From: Devosia sp. A16 | GTDB lineage: Bacteria; Pseudomonadota; Alphaproteobacteria; Rhizobiales; Devosiaceae | Direction: 5' to 3' | NCBI RefSeq assembly: GCF_001402915.1 | Contig: NZ_CP012945.1 | Location: 4,503,501 to 4,567,500, forward strand | Length of the DNA: 64,000 bases | Shown here: piece after piece, positions 42,055 through 51,536 of the stretch | Position numbering within the stretch: the first letter of the stretch is position 1 | Layout: the number at the start of each line of letters is the position of its first letter | Program-made: the position numbers and the translations under genes | The notes under the pieces: model-generated | Seen by the model: the letters and a program-made list of their open reading frames with translations, nothing else | Database searches by the model: none | What the model was told of the DNA's origin: nothing

Positions 42055-42872
42055 TCGGACGCCCGCCGCGCTGGCCAAGCATCGTCATGGCCGTATTCGG
42101 CTTCATCTGGATCATCCCGATCGTCGGCATCGTGATGACCTCGATCCGTCCTCTGGCCGAGACCTCGCGCGGCTGGTGGCGCACCGACAGCTTCACCCTG
42201 ACGCTCAGCGCCTGGCAGCGGGTCTGGGAAGCCTATCCGCTGGCTCCCGCCTTCGTCACCACCGCCATCCTTGCGGCACTGGCGACTGTCGGAACCATGC
42301 TGCTGACGCCGGCCGCGGCTTATGCCTTTCACTTCCTCAAGTTCCCGTTCCGCCGGCTGCTGCTGATCATCATCATCAATGCGTTCGTGCTGCCGCAGCA
42401 GGTGGTGATCATCCCGTTGTTCCAGCTCTGGCGCGAACTGGGGTTGATCGACAACTTCCTCGCCGTGCTCATTCCGTATGTGGGGCTGAGCTTTGCCTGG
42501 TCGATCTTCCTCGTCAAAAACTTCCTCGAGGACTTTCCCTCCGAGGTGGTCGAAGCCTCCCGCATCGATGGCGCCGGGCCCCTCCAGACCTTCTGGCATA
42601 TCGTGCTGCCCAACAGCCTCAGCTCGGTGTTCGCCACCGGCATCCTGCAATTCCTGTGGACCTGGAACGCGCTGTTGCTGCCCATGCTCTACCTCAGGAG
42701 CAACGTGCCGCTGCCGGTGATCCTCGCCCGCGTCAACGGCACCTACGAACTCAACTGGGACCTGCAGTCGGTGGCGGCGATCGTCACCACCGTGGTCCCG
42801 TTGGCCGTCTTCCTCATCTTCCAACGTCAGTTCGCCGCCGGGGCGGAAACCCGCACCGGCGCCAAGGATTAG
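42051..42872 (+). CDS. ABC sugar transporter permease (MalG-type)
   Basis: 273 aa, six TM helices. EAA loop VEASRIDGAGPLQTFWHIVL. N-terminus PSIVMAVFGFIWIIPIVGIV is the first helix. Translationally coupled to the first permease (ATGA). It forms the heterodimeric channel with the upstream protein and must use a shared MsmK/UgpC-type ATPase from elsewhere in the genome. Confidence 0.95.
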   Translation: MIGRPPRWPSIVMAVFGFIWIIPIVGIVMTSIRPLAETSRGWWRTDSFTLTLSAWQRVWEAYPLAPAFVTTAILAALATVGTMLLTPAAAYAFHFLKFPFRRLLLIIIINAFVLPQQVVIIPLFQLWRELGLIDNFLAVLIPYVGLSFAWSIFLVKNFLEDFPSEVVEASRIDGAGPLQTFWHIVLPNSLSSVFATGILQFLWTWNALLLPMLYLRSNVPLPVILARVNGTYELNWDLQSVAAIVTTVVPLAVFLIFQRQFAAGAETRTGAKD

Positions 42873-42874
42873 TC

Positions 42875-44893
42875 ATGCCTCAAACAAACAAGCCGCTCCG
42901 CTATCGCCAGATCCATCTCGATTTCCACACTTCGGAGCATATTCCGGGCATCGGCTCGGCCTTCGATCCCGACGATTTCGTCAAGACGCTCAAGGCGGCG
43001 CATGTGGATTCGATCACCATCTTCGCCAAGTGCCATCACGGCTGGTCGTACTACCCCACCAAGGTCGGGGCGCCGCACCCCAACCTCGCCCGGCCGGACC
43101 TGATGGGCGACATGGTCAAGGCGCTGAGCGCCGCCGACATCGAGTGCCCGATCTATATTTCGGTGCAGTGGGACGAGCGCAACGCCCGCATCCACCCCGA
43201 ATGGCGGGTGCGCAGCGCCTCCGACAATCGCTTCGACCCCGACCAGTTGACCGCCGGCTGGCACACCCTCTGCCTCAACCACGAAGCCTATCGGCACGAA
43301 CTGCTCGAGCAGGCGCGCGAGGTCGCGCGCAACTACGAGACGGCCGGCATCTTCTTCGACATCATCCTCACTCCCGACTGTGTCTGTGCCGAGTGCCTCG
43401 CCGGCATGGCCGAGCGCGGCCTCGATCCGGAGAACCCGGCCGACCGGCTGAAAAACGACGAGTGGGTGAACGAGCGCTTCCGCCGTGAAACCACCGCGGC
43501 CTTGCGCGCCGAGTTCCCGGGGCTGCGCATCTTCTACAACTGCGGCCACATCCATAAGCAGGGTCCGCAGCGGTTCGCCAACTACACCCATCTCGAACTC
43601 GAAAGCCTGCCCACCGGCGGCTGGGGCTACGATCACTTCCCCTCGAGCGCGCGCTACGCCGCTACTCTCGGCCTCGATTTCGTGGCCCACACCGGCAAGT
43701 TTCACACCAGCTGGGGAGAGTTCGGCGGCTTCAAGCATCCCGATGCCCTGGAGTTCGAAGCGGCGCAGATGGTGGCTCTGGGGTCGAAGTGCCTGGTCGG
43801 CGACCAGTTGCATCCCGACGGCTCGATCAATCCCGACACCTATGCCTCGATCGCACAGGCCTACGCCCGGATCGAAAAGCTGGAGCCCTATCTGGAGGGG
43901 GCCCGGCAGATCTCCGACGTGGCGATCCTCAGCTCGGAATATTTCCACCCGATCGGCGGACGCAACAGCCCCGCCGACGACGGCGCGGCCCAAATGCTGC
44001 AGGAGTTGCAGCTGCCGTTCGACGTGATCGATCCCTCGGCGGCCTTCGAGGCCTATAAGCTGCTGATCCTGCCCGACGATATTCCCGTCGATGCTGGCCT
44101 CGCAGCGCGCCTGACGACCTATGCTGAAGCGGGCGGCAAGCTGCTGCTGACCGGCAGATCCGCTCTCAATCCGGATGGCCGCTTCGCCGTCGATGCCGGC
44201 ATCCGCAGCAACGGCCCGGTGCGCTTCAACCCGTCCTATCTGCGCGGCGGCCGCAAGCTTGATGCCGCGCTCACCCAGTCCCCCTTCGTCATGTATGGGG
44301 TCGGCGAGACGATCGAGGCGCAGGGGGCACAAGTGCTGGCCGAGATCGGCCCCTCCTATTTCAACCGCAGCTACAAGCATTTCAGCTCGCACCAGCACGC
44401 CCCGGACGATCCCCAGGCGGCCTCGCTTGGCGCCGCGGTCACGCTGAAGGGTGGCGTCGGCTACATCGCCTATCCGATCTTCTCGATGTACCACGCCATG
44501 GGTCAGCCGCTTTACAAGTACCTGGTCCGCGGGCTGATCGACCGGCTACTGCCCAGCCGCGCCGTCGTCACCGATCTGCCGTCGTCCGGCCGGGTGACGC
44601 TGACCCGGCAGGCAGAGCAGCGGCGACACGTGCTGCACCTGCTCTATGGCGCGCCGCAAGTGCGCGGCAAGGCCGTGCCGGCCGGGGAGGGCACCCGGGT
44701 CATGGAGATGATCGAGGATATCCCGACGCTCGGACCGGTCACCGCCTCGGTGCGCTTGCCGCAGGCGCCGAGCCGCGTCTATGACGCCATCACGGGGGAA
44801 GACGTGCCGTTCACCGATGGTGGCGATCGCGTCCAAGTGCGGCTCCCGAGCCTTCGCATCCACGCCGCGCTGGTCTTTGAGGGAACAGCTTGA
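42875..44893 (+). CDS. GH151-like putative alpha-L-fucosidase (hypothetical glycosyl hydrolase 6 domain)
   Basis: 672 aa, cytoplasmic (no signal). The N-terminal TIM barrel shows the GHL6 pattern: ITIFAKCHHGWSYYPTK, HPNLARPDLMGDMVKAL, PIYISVQWDERNARIHPEWR, then GIFFDIILTPDCVCAEC and AHTGKFHTSWGEFGG. A C-terminal beta-galactosidase-trimerisation-like domain (about 370-560, AYKLLILPDD ... AEAGGKLLLTG) and a final beta domain follow. GH151 includes alpha-L-fucosidases, which fits the GH95 and fuconate dehydratase partners. Family placement is from memory; catalytic residues are not assigned. Overlaps the LacI gene (TTGA). Confidence 0.72.
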   Translation: MPQTNKPLRYRQIHLDFHTSEHIPGIGSAFDPDDFVKTLKAAHVDSITIFAKCHHGWSYYPTKVGAPHPNLARPDLMGDMVKALSAADIECPIYISVQWDERNARIHPEWRVRSASDNRFDPDQLTAGWHTLCLNHEAYRHELLEQAREVARNYETAGIFFDIILTPDCVCAECLAGMAERGLDPENPADRLKNDEWVNERFRRETTAALRAEFPGLRIFYNCGHIHKQGPQRFANYTHLELESLPTGGWGYDHFPSSARYAATLGLDFVAHTGKFHTSWGEFGGFKHPDALEFEAAQMVALGSKCLVGDQLHPDGSINPDTYASIAQAYARIEKLEPYLEGARQISDVAILSSEYFHPIGGRNSPADDGAAQMLQELQLPFDVIDPSAAFEAYKLLILPDDIPVDAGLAARLTTYAEAGGKLLLTGRSALNPDGRFAVDAGIRSNGPVRFNPSYLRGGRKLDAALTQSPFVMYGVGETIEAQGAQVLAEIGPSYFNRSYKHFSSHQHAPDDPQAASLGAAVTLKGGVGYIAYPIFSMYHAMGQPLYKYLVRGLIDRLLPSRAVVTDLPSSGRVTLTRQAEQRRHVLHLLYGAPQVRGKAVPAGEGTRVMEMIEDIPTLGPVTASVRLPQAPSRVYDAITGEDVPFTDGGDRVQVRLPSLRIHAALVFEGTA

Positions 44894-45954
44894 ACGACAT
44901 CGACGACACCGAGAGCAGCAGGCGGCGTCACGCCACCATCGTCGAGGTGGCCGAACGCGCCGGTGTCGCCATCGGCACCGTCTCCCGCTACCTCAACGGC
45001 CATCCGGTGCGCCGTGGCAACCGCGAGCAGATCGAGCAGGCGATCGGCGAGCTGGGCTACCGGCGCAACGCCATCGCTGTCGCCATGAAGGCCGAGCTCA
45101 CCAATACGGTGGGCTTCATGGTGCCCTCGCTGTCGGAGTTCCATGCCCCGGTGCTGGAGCAGCTGAGCCGCGTGATGCGCGGCAATGGCCGCGCGCTGCT
45201 CACCTATTGCCATGGCGCCAACGCGGCGGCGGTGGCCGATGCGCTCGATTTCTTCGTCGCGCACCGCGTCGATTGCCTGATCATGGACGGCCGCAACGAC
45301 GTCGACGAACGCATTCTCGGGATCATCGGCGACGGCACGCCGGTGATCTTCTACGACAATGGCTGGCCGGGCCTGCCGGTGGATCGGGTGTTGGTCGAGA
45401 ACCGCGCCGCGAGCTTCCGCGCCGTCACTCACCTGCTCGATATCGGCCACACGCGGATCGCCGTGCTCACCGGCAATATCGGCGACTGGACCGGTGGCGA
45501 GCGCTTCGAGGGCTATCGGCAGGCGCTGCTCGGCCGCGGCATCGAAATCCGCCCAGAGTATGTGCTCGACACGCACTGGAACGAGACCGAGGCCTATTCG
45601 GGCATGCTGCGCCTGCTTTCGCTGCCTGAGCCGCCCACCGCGCTCTATTGCTGCAACTACAATATGGCGGTAGGCGCCCTGCGCCTGCTGCGCGAACACG
45701 GCCTCAAGGTACCCGACGATATTTCGCTGGTGAGCTTCGACGACGTGCCGCTGTTCCAGCTGCACGAGACCGGCATCACCGCCGTGGCGCAGCCGGTCGC
45801 CAAGATCGCCGAGACCATTGCCTCGATCATGGCCTCGCGCCTCACCGAGCGCGGCGTCCATCACGAGCCGCATACCATCACGCTCAACTGCGACATCATC
45901 CTTCGCGGCTCGACCCGCCGCCTGCTGACGCCCCAGGCACCCGGCTCGCGCTGA
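44890..45954 (+). CDS. LacI family transcriptional regulator
   Basis: 354 aa from a TTG start overlapping the preceding stop. HTH: TIVEVAERAGVAIGTVSRYL with the hinge helix GYRRNAIAVAM. Periplasmic-binding-like effector domain (NTVGFMVPSLSEFHAPVLEQ, HLLDIGHTRIAVLTG, DDISLVSFDDVPLFQLH). It probably represses the fucoside operon at the AACGTT-cored site upstream of 39795 and is relieved by fucose or a derivative (inference). Confidence 0.93.
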   Translation: MNDIDDTESSRRRHATIVEVAERAGVAIGTVSRYLNGHPVRRGNREQIEQAIGELGYRRNAIAVAMKAELTNTVGFMVPSLSEFHAPVLEQLSRVMRGNGRALLTYCHGANAAAVADALDFFVAHRVDCLIMDGRNDVDERILGIIGDGTPVIFYDNGWPGLPVDRVLVENRAASFRAVTHLLDIGHTRIAVLTGNIGDWTGGERFEGYRQALLGRGIEIRPEYVLDTHWNETEAYSGMLRLLSLPEPPTALYCCNYNMAVGALRLLREHGLKVPDDISLVSFDDVPLFQLHETGITAVAQPVAKIAETIASIMASRLTERGVHHEPHTITLNCDIILRGSTRRLLTPQAPGSR

Positions 45955-45978
45955 CACCCGTTCTCCAGGATCCCAACC

Positions 45979-48312
45979 ATGTCCCGCCGCTACTGCCTCG
46001 ACCTCGATAGCCCCGCTGCCGGGTTCATCGACAGCTTTCTCATCGGCAATGGCTGGCTTGGCGCAACCCTGCGCGGCGGCGTGGGCACCGAGCGGTTCGA
46101 CCTCAACCTCGACACCGTGTGGTCAGGCGGGCCATTGGGACCCGAGACCGGCGAGATGCCGGCGCGCCTGATCGGCGAGCTCCGCGAAGCGATCAGGCGG
46201 CGTGATTATCTGCGGGCCGATGCGCTGGGGCGACAACTGCAGGGCAGGGCGTGGACGCAGTCCTACCAGCCGCTGGGAGCCATCGAGCTGGGTTATGCCG
46301 ATAGCGACGCCTCGGGCTACCGGCGCCGGCTCGATCTGGCCGAGGCGGTGGCGAGCACCGTCTATGGCGCGCCCGCTGACAGCCCCATCCGGCTCGACAG
46401 CTTCGTGTCCCATCCCGACGGCGTGCTGGTGGCGCTGGCATCGGGGCAGGGCGTGCGCTCCATGGCCACGGCGGCGCTCACCTTTCGCCCGGCGCATCCC
46501 GACACCGACGTCACGGTCTCCGAGGAGCACGGCACCATCTGGCTGGTGGCGACGGCACGTGTGCCGGCGCACGTGCTGCCAAACTACGTCAAGGGCGACG
46601 ATCCGGTGGTCTACGATACCGATCCGCCGGCGGCGGATGGAAGCGTGGCCGCCGGCATGGGTTATGCCGTAGTGGCGGCGCTGCAGCGGGACGGCGACGG
46701 GCTGCGGCTGATCGCTTCGGCGGCATCCGGCTTTCGCGGACACGACCAGCGGCCGAGCGCTGATTTCGTGGCGCTGGTGCTGGAGGCGCGTGGGCGCGTA
46801 GCGCGGGCGCTCGACCAGGGAACCCAAGCGCTGCGGGCGCGCCACGGCGAGGATTACCGGGGCCTGTTCAGCCGGGTCGATCTCGACCTCGCAGCCTCCG
46901 GGCCTGCCGCCGAGCGGGCCGAGCTGCTGTTTCACTTCGGGCGCTATCTGCTGATCTCGAGCTCGCGCGCTGGCACGGAGGCGGCAAACCTGCAGGGGAT
47001 CTGGAACGTCGACGTTCGTCCTGCATGGTCAAGCAATTACACCATAAACATCAACACTCAGATGAACTACTGGCCGGCCGAGGCCGCAGGCCTGAGCGAA
47101 CTGGCGGGGCCGATGTTCAGGCTCACCCGGGAGCTGGCCGAAGCGGGCGCCGCCACCGCCGGACGCTACTATGGTGCGGCCGGAGCAACGGCCCACCACA
47201 ATGCCGATCTCTGGCGGTTCACCGCGCCAGTCCCCGGCATTCCGCAATGGTCCAATTGGCCGTCCGGGCTCTACTGGATGTCGGCGCATCTGCAGCACCA
47301 CCTCGATCATGGCAACGCCGAGCCAAGTTTTGCAGCGGAGACCGCTCTGCCGGTGTTTCGCGCCGCGGCGGCCTTCGCGCTCGACATGCTGGTCGAGGAC
47401 GATGCGGGCGCGCTGGTCGCCAGCCCATCGACCTCTCCGGAGCACAGCTTCCTCGTCGACGGCACACCGGTGGCCATCACCCAGGGCACGGCAATGGACC
47501 AGGAACTGATCCGGGAGACGCTCGAGAACTTCGTCGGGCTCGCCGATGCCACGGAGCCCCTTGCGGCCCGCGCTCGCGCAGCGCTCGCCCGCCTGCGCCT
47601 GCCGGTCATCGGCTCTGCCGGCAACCTGCTCGAGTGGGACGACGACAAACTGCCGGCCGAACTCGGCCATCGTCACCTCTCGCACCTCTATGGCCTCTAT
47701 CCCGGCCTCCGCATCACCGAGGCGGGCACGCCGGCAGCCTTCGAGGCCGTCCGTCGCGCCCTCGCGCAGCGGCTCGACAACGGCACCGGCTATACTGGCT
47801 GGAGCCAGGCCTGGGTGCTGTGCCTCGCCGCCCGCCTGCGCGACCATGGCCTGGCCGAACGTTCGATCGGCGGATTGCTGGAGCAACTGACCTCGCGCGC
47901 GCTGCTGGTGCTGCATCCGCACGACGATCGACCTGAGGGCTATGTGTTTCAGATCGACGGCAATTTCGGCGCCGTGGCCGGGCTGACCGAGCTGGTGGTG
48001 CAGAGCCATGAGGGCGCCGTCAGCCTGCTGAAGACATTGCCGCCGAGCTGGCCGGCCGGCAGCATCTCCAACATCGCCTGCCGTGGCGGCCACCAGGCCA
48101 GCGTCAGCTGGCGGGACGGCGTGTTTGCCTCCGCCACGATCACTGCGGGTCGCGACGGTGAGCTGTTCGTCGAGCTGCCAGACGTCGGCGTCATCGTCGC
48201 AGGTCCGGCCGGGCCGGTGACCACTCGCCCGGCAATCGGCGCCGTACCGGGCCGCCGCCGCGTCGCCTGGGCAGCCACCCGCTCGACCCGCTACAGCCTC
48301 ACCCTGGGTTAG
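45979..48312 (+). CDS. GH95 family 1,2-alpha-L-fucosidase
   Basis: 777 aa, no signal peptide, so likely acts in the cytosol on imported fucosides. N-terminal domain starts FLIGNGWLGATLRGG and DLNLDTVWSGGP. The (alpha/alpha)6 barrel has LQGIWNVDVRPAWSSNYTIN and INTQMNYWPAE with the Asn pair N359/N363. The general acid is Glu552 in LLEWDDDKLPAELGHRHLSH and the base-region Asp660 is in QIDGNFGAVAGLTEL. All residues matching the Bifidobacterium AfcA scheme are present. Hydrolyses terminal fucose with inversion. Separated 24 nt from the LacI gene. Confidence 0.94.
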   Translation: MSRRYCLDLDSPAAGFIDSFLIGNGWLGATLRGGVGTERFDLNLDTVWSGGPLGPETGEMPARLIGELREAIRRRDYLRADALGRQLQGRAWTQSYQPLGAIELGYADSDASGYRRRLDLAEAVASTVYGAPADSPIRLDSFVSHPDGVLVALASGQGVRSMATAALTFRPAHPDTDVTVSEEHGTIWLVATARVPAHVLPNYVKGDDPVVYDTDPPAADGSVAAGMGYAVVAALQRDGDGLRLIASAASGFRGHDQRPSADFVALVLEARGRVARALDQGTQALRARHGEDYRGLFSRVDLDLAASGPAAERAELLFHFGRYLLISSSRAGTEAANLQGIWNVDVRPAWSSNYTININTQMNYWPAEAAGLSELAGPMFRLTRELAEAGAATAGRYYGAAGATAHHNADLWRFTAPVPGIPQWSNWPSGLYWMSAHLQHHLDHGNAEPSFAAETALPVFRAAAAFALDMLVEDDAGALVASPSTSPEHSFLVDGTPVAITQGTAMDQELIRETLENFVGLADATEPLAARARAALARLRLPVIGSAGNLLEWDDDKLPAELGHRHLSHLYGLYPGLRITEAGTPAAFEAVRRALAQRLDNGTGYTGWSQAWVLCLAARLRDHGLAERSIGGLLEQLTSRALLVLHPHDDRPEGYVFQIDGNFGAVAGLTELVVQSHEGAVSLLKTLPPSWPAGSISNIACRGGHQASVSWRDGVFASATITAGRDGELFVELPDVGVIVAGPAGPVTTRPAIGAVPGRRRVAWAATRSTRYSLTLG

Positions 48313-48328
48313 GACCCGGTGGGGTAGC

Positions 48329-49609
48329 CTAGCCGGCCTGGCCGAACCGGTTGGCGGCGATGGAGGCCGGCTTCATCTCGATGGAAAAGCCCGGCAGCTG
48401 CGGCGGCATATAGGCGGCGTTGCGGATAACGCAGGGATCGAGGAAGTGCTCGTGCAGGTGGTCGACATATTCGATCACCCGGCCCTGCTTGCTGCCCGAC
48501 ACCACCAGGTAGTCGATCATCGACAGGTGCTGGACGTACTCGCATAGCCCGACACCGCCGGCATGCGGCCAGACCGGCAGCCCGCACTTGGCCGCCATCA
48601 GCAGCACCGACAAGACTTCGTTGAGCCCGCCGATGCGGCAGGCGTCGATCTGCACGATGTCGATGGCGCCGCGGGTGATGAACTGCTTGAACAGGATGCG
48701 GTTCTGGCACATCTCGCCGGTCGCGACCTTCACCGGGGCGATGGCCTCGCGGATCTTCCGGTGCCCCTCGACGTCGTCGGGGCTGGTCGGCTCTTCGATG
48801 AAGTAGGGGGCGAAGCGCTTGAGCTGGTTCACCCAATCGATGGCCTGGTCGACCTCCCAGACCTGGTTGGCGTCGATCATCAGGTAGCGGTCCGGCCCCA
48901 TGATCGAGCGGACGATCTCGAGCCGGCGGATGTCGTCGCCGAGGTCGCGACCGACCTTCATCTTGATATGGGAGAAGCCGGCGTCCACCGCCTCGGTGGC
49001 GAGACGGGTCAGCTTCTCGTTGGAATAACCCAGCCAGCCGGCCGAAGTGGTGTAGCAGGGGTATCCATTGGCCTCGAGCTCGGCGATCCGCTCGGCCTTG
49101 CCGACTTGTGCCCGGCGGAAGATCGCCAGCGCCTCGTCCGCAGTGATCGCATCGGTCAGGTAGCGGAAGTCGATGATCGAGACGAGCTGCTCCGGCGTCA
49201 TGTCTGCGACATAGCGCCAGACCGGCTTGCCCGCCCGCTTGGCCAACAGATCCCAGACGGCGTTGACCACCGCGCCGGTGGCGAGGTGCATTGCGCCCTT
49301 GTCCGGCCCGATCCAGCGCAACTGGCTGTCGCCGGTCATATGCCGCCAGAACCGGCCTGGGTTCTCCTCCACCCAGTCGAGGTCGAGATCGGTGACGCGC
49401 GCCGTCAGGGCCTCGATTGCCTTGCAGACGATGTCGTTGCCGCGGCCGATGGTGAAGGTCAGCCCATGTCCCGCCAGATCGCTGTCGGTTTCGAGGATCA
49501 CATAAGCTGCCGAGTAGTCCGGATCCGGGTTCATCGCATCGGAGCCGTCGAGCGAAGCGGAAGTGGGAAAGCGCAGGTCGTAGGTGGTCAGGCTGGTGAT
49601 GCGGGTCAT
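48329..49609 (-). CDS. fucD: L-fuconate dehydratase (enolase superfamily)
   Basis: 426 aa. Dehydrates L-fuconate to 2-keto-3-deoxy-L-fuconate in the non-phosphorylating fucose pathway. Enolase-superfamily residues: HIKMKVGRD (KxK base), [11 protein letters not shown] (metal Asp), [10 protein letters not shown] (metal Glu), [15 protein letters not shown] (metal Glu) and [20 protein letters not shown] (His base). These blocks are nearly those of Xanthomonas FucD. The start [12 protein letters not shown] has GGA 7 nt upstream. Convergent with the GH95 gene. Other pathway genes (dehydrogenase, lactonase, aldolase or dehydrogenase) are not in this window. Confidence 0.95.
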   Translation of the reverse strand: MTRITSLTTYDLRFPTSASLDGSDAMNPDPDYSAAYVILETDSDLAGHGLTFTIGRGNDIVCKAIEALTARVTDLDLDWVEENPGRFWRHMTGDSQLRWIGPDKGAMHLATGAVVNAVWDLLAKRAGKPVWRYVADMTPEQLVSIIDFRYLTDAITADEALAIFRRAQVGKAERIAELEANGYPCYTTSAGWLGYSNEKLTRLATEAVDAGFSHIKMKVGRDLGDDIRRLEIVRSIMGPDRYLMIDANQVWEVDQAIDWVNQLKRFAPYFIEEPTSPDDVEGHRKIREAIAPVKVATGEMCQNRILFKQFITRGAIDIVQIDACRIGGLNEVLSVLLMAAKCGLPVWPHAGGVGLCEYVQHLSMIDYLVVSGSKQGRVIEYVDHLHEHFLDPCVIRNAAYMPPQLPGFSIEMKPASIAANRFGQAG

Positions 49610-49692
49610 GATCGTTATCCAAGGCGAGGTCGAACGAAGCTCATCCCAGAGCGGCGATCGAGGCAAGGCGGATTGCGCGCGACTTTGTCCGG

Positions 49693-50583
49693 TTAGGTGG
49701 GGTTGGCGGCTTCCGCCACGATCCAGTCCCTGAACGCCTTGATCTTGGGGACGTTGCGGCGCCCCTCCGGATAGGCGAGCCAGTAGCTGGTGCCTTCGTC
49801 GATTACCCGCTCGAACGGCTGGATCAATCGTCCCTCGGCCAGCTCGCGCTGGAAGTATTCGGGGGTGAGCAGGGTGACGCCCTGGCCGGCCATGGCGGCG
49901 ATGGCGTCGAAGGTCTGCATGTTCATCGACGGCGTGTTCTGCTGCTTCAGCACATCGTGCGGCAGCCCGTATGCATCCAGCCAGAAGATCCACCAGGCGT
50001 CGTCGGCGTCGAGCAGCGGCAGCTTCAGGATGTCGGCCGGCTCATGGACGCCGCCGATCGAGGCGGCCAGCGCCGGCGACAGCATCGGGGTGAAGCGCAC
50101 GTCGATCAGTTTCACCGCGGTGAGGCCGGGCCATTTTCCCTTGCCGGCGCGCACCACTACATCCACTTCCTCGCGGGCAAAATCCACCAGCCGGCCGGTG
50201 GTTTCGAGCCGCACCGCGATCTCGGGGTGGCGCAACTGGAAAATCCCGAGTCGCGGCGCCAACCACTGCGCGGCGAACGTGTGCATGGTGTTGACGATGA
50301 GCGTGCCATGCTCGCGCTGACCCAGATCGACAAACGCCTCGCGCAGGATGTCGAAGGCCCGGTTCACCTCGGGAGCCAGCCGCGTGCCCGCTTCGGTCAG
50401 CGCAACCTCGCGCGGCCGGCGCAGGAACAATGGCGCCCCGACGCGCTCCTCCAACAGCTTGATCTGATAGCTCACCGCTGCCTGCGTCATGCCCAGTTCT
50501 TGGGCGGCGCGGGTGAAGCTCAGATGCCGGGCCGCCGCTTCGAACGCGCGGATCGCCGCCAGTGGTGGGAGATGATCAGACAT
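49693..50583 (-). CDS. LysR family regulator (GcvA-like)
   Basis: 296 aa. N-terminal [23 protein letters not shown] and [19 protein letters not shown], then a substrate-binding domain ([48 protein letters not shown]). Start ATG with GGAGG. Oriented toward fucD and possibly its activator, but the gap is 83 nt and a role elsewhere is equally possible. Confidence 0.92.
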   Translation of the reverse strand: MSDHLPPLAAIRAFEAAARHLSFTRAAQELGMTQAAVSYQIKLLEERVGAPLFLRRPREVALTEAGTRLAPEVNRAFDILREAFVDLGQREHGTLIVNTMHTFAAQWLAPRLGIFQLRHPEIAVRLETTGRLVDFAREEVDVVVRAGKGKWPGLTAVKLIDVRFTPMLSPALAASIGGVHEPADILKLPLLDADDAWWIFWLDAYGLPHDVLKQQNTPSMNMQTFDAIAAMAGQGVTLLTPEYFQRELAEGRLIQPFERVIDEGTSYWLAYPEGRRNVPKIKAFRDWIVAEAANPT

Positions 50584-50669
50584 AAGGCCTCCTTATGGAG
50601 GATACCTGAGCTTTTGTTGGAAATCAAAGGCTCGGGCGCGCACCTTCCAGCCACACACAGCAAAGCTGA

Positions 50670-50849
50670 ATGGTGATTGAGATGCTCTATCAAGCCCCCC
50701 GGACTCGTACCGCCGCCCTGTTCCGCTGGATGACTCATCTGGTCCTGCTGCGCCCGGCGCATCCGGTTGCCGACATCCGCGAACTCAGCCCCTATCTGCG
50801 CGCCGACATCGGCGCGCCGCAGGGAGACCGTCCTTTTCGAATTGAGTGA
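50670..50849 (+). CDS. Small DUF1127-like protein
   Basis: 59 aa (or 55 from the second ATG at 50682 with a weak GGTGA site). Contains ADIRELSPYLRADIGAPQGD, similar to the LRELDDRLLADIGLTRGD-type ending of DUF1127 proteins. In the same orientation nothing follows before the hairpin at 50882. Proteins of this class have diverse small regulatory roles in alphaproteobacteria. Start uncertain. Confidence 0.6.
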   Translation: MVIEMLYQAPRTRTAALFRWMTHLVLLRPAHPVADIRELSPYLRADIGAPQGDRPFRIE

Positions 50850-50881
50850 CGAGCGCCGTCGTTTTCGCGACTTGTAACGAA

Positions 50882-50907
50882 AAGGGCCCGGCAACTGCCG
50901 GGCCCTT
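50882..50907 (-). terminator. Bidirectional hairpin terminator
   Basis: AAGGGCCCGGC-AACT-GCCGGGCCCTT, 11-bp stem. On the minus strand it is followed by TTTTCG, so it best serves the gene ending at 50927; on the plus strand it follows the DUF1127-like gene. Confidence 0.8.
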
Positions 50908-50926
50908 CGGTCAATCGAGATGTTCG

Positions 50927-51205
50927 TCAGCAGTCGAGCAGGTGGCCCGATCCCTTGGGGGCCCGCTTGCAGCTCAACAGCGTCGGCAGCTTGATGGTGG
51001 CAGGAGTCGCCTCCATCGCGGTCGCAACCGTCTTGGGTGTCGCCTTGAGCATCGCCGCGCCTTTCTCCCAGCACTCTTTCTTCAATGCCGGAAAGATCAG
51101 GCAATTGACTTCCGAATCTGTAAGCGCCGGTGCGGCGGCGACGGGCAGGACAGGCACGGCAAAGCTCGACGCGACGAGCGCGGCAACGAGAACGAGTCTC
51201 TTCAT
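50927..51205 (-). CDS. Small secreted cysteine-containing protein
   Basis: 92 aa. Signal peptide KRLVLVAALVASSFAVPVLP with likely cleavage after AAAP or VAA. The mature part of about 66 residues has four cysteines (VNCLIFPALKKECWEKG, LLSCKRAPKG, LLDC), which could form two disulfides in the periplasm. GGGGA ribosome site 6 nt upstream. No family recognised. Confidence 0.7.
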   Translation of the reverse strand: MKRLVLVAALVASSFAVPVLPVAAAPALTDSEVNCLIFPALKKECWEKGAAMLKATPKTVATAMEATPATIKLPTLLSCKRAPKGSGHLLDC

Positions 51206-51360
51206 CTGTTTTCCCCTGATATCCTCCAGGCGCCGCCAACGGGCGGTGCCGCCGAGGAGTCTAATCCCGCTCCGAAGCACGACGCAATCATGAGGCGAAG
51301 GTTGCCCCCTTGCCACTTGCGCGGCGCGAGGCTTTTCAGTAGAGGGAGGGCCGCAGGTTT

Positions 51361-51436
51361 AGGGGTATAGCTCAGTTGGTAGAGCATCGGTCTCCAAAAC
51401 CGAGGGTCGAGGGTTCAAGTCCTTCTGCCCCTGCCA
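51361..51436 (+). tRNA. tRNA-Trp (anticodon CCA)
   Basis: 76 nt with encoded CCA. Acceptor AGGGGTA / TGCCCCT, D-arm TAGCTCAGTTGGTAGAGC, anticodon stem TCGGTCTCCAAAACCGA (CCA), T-arm GAGGGTTCAAGTCCTTC. Its usual neighbours are tufB upstream and secE downstream. Confidence 0.98.
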
Positions 51437-51536
51437 CCTGCAATAGCTGAAGCCAAGCGCTGGTCAGCACGCATTTCCCTTTGTCGATGGAAACGTGGAT
51501 GCCGGTATCCGGTGTTCCCAGCCCGCTCGTGTAGCC

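Noticed and set aside
39483-51360. Prophage or integrative element in the tRNA-Gly/tRNA-Trp interval
   Set aside because: No integrase, phage structural gene or transposase was found, and the genes have host-like composition; only displacement of tufB is claimed.
50750-51360. tufB remnant before tRNA-Trp
   Set aside because: No EF-Tu motif (such as the G1 or G3 loops) was seen in any frame.
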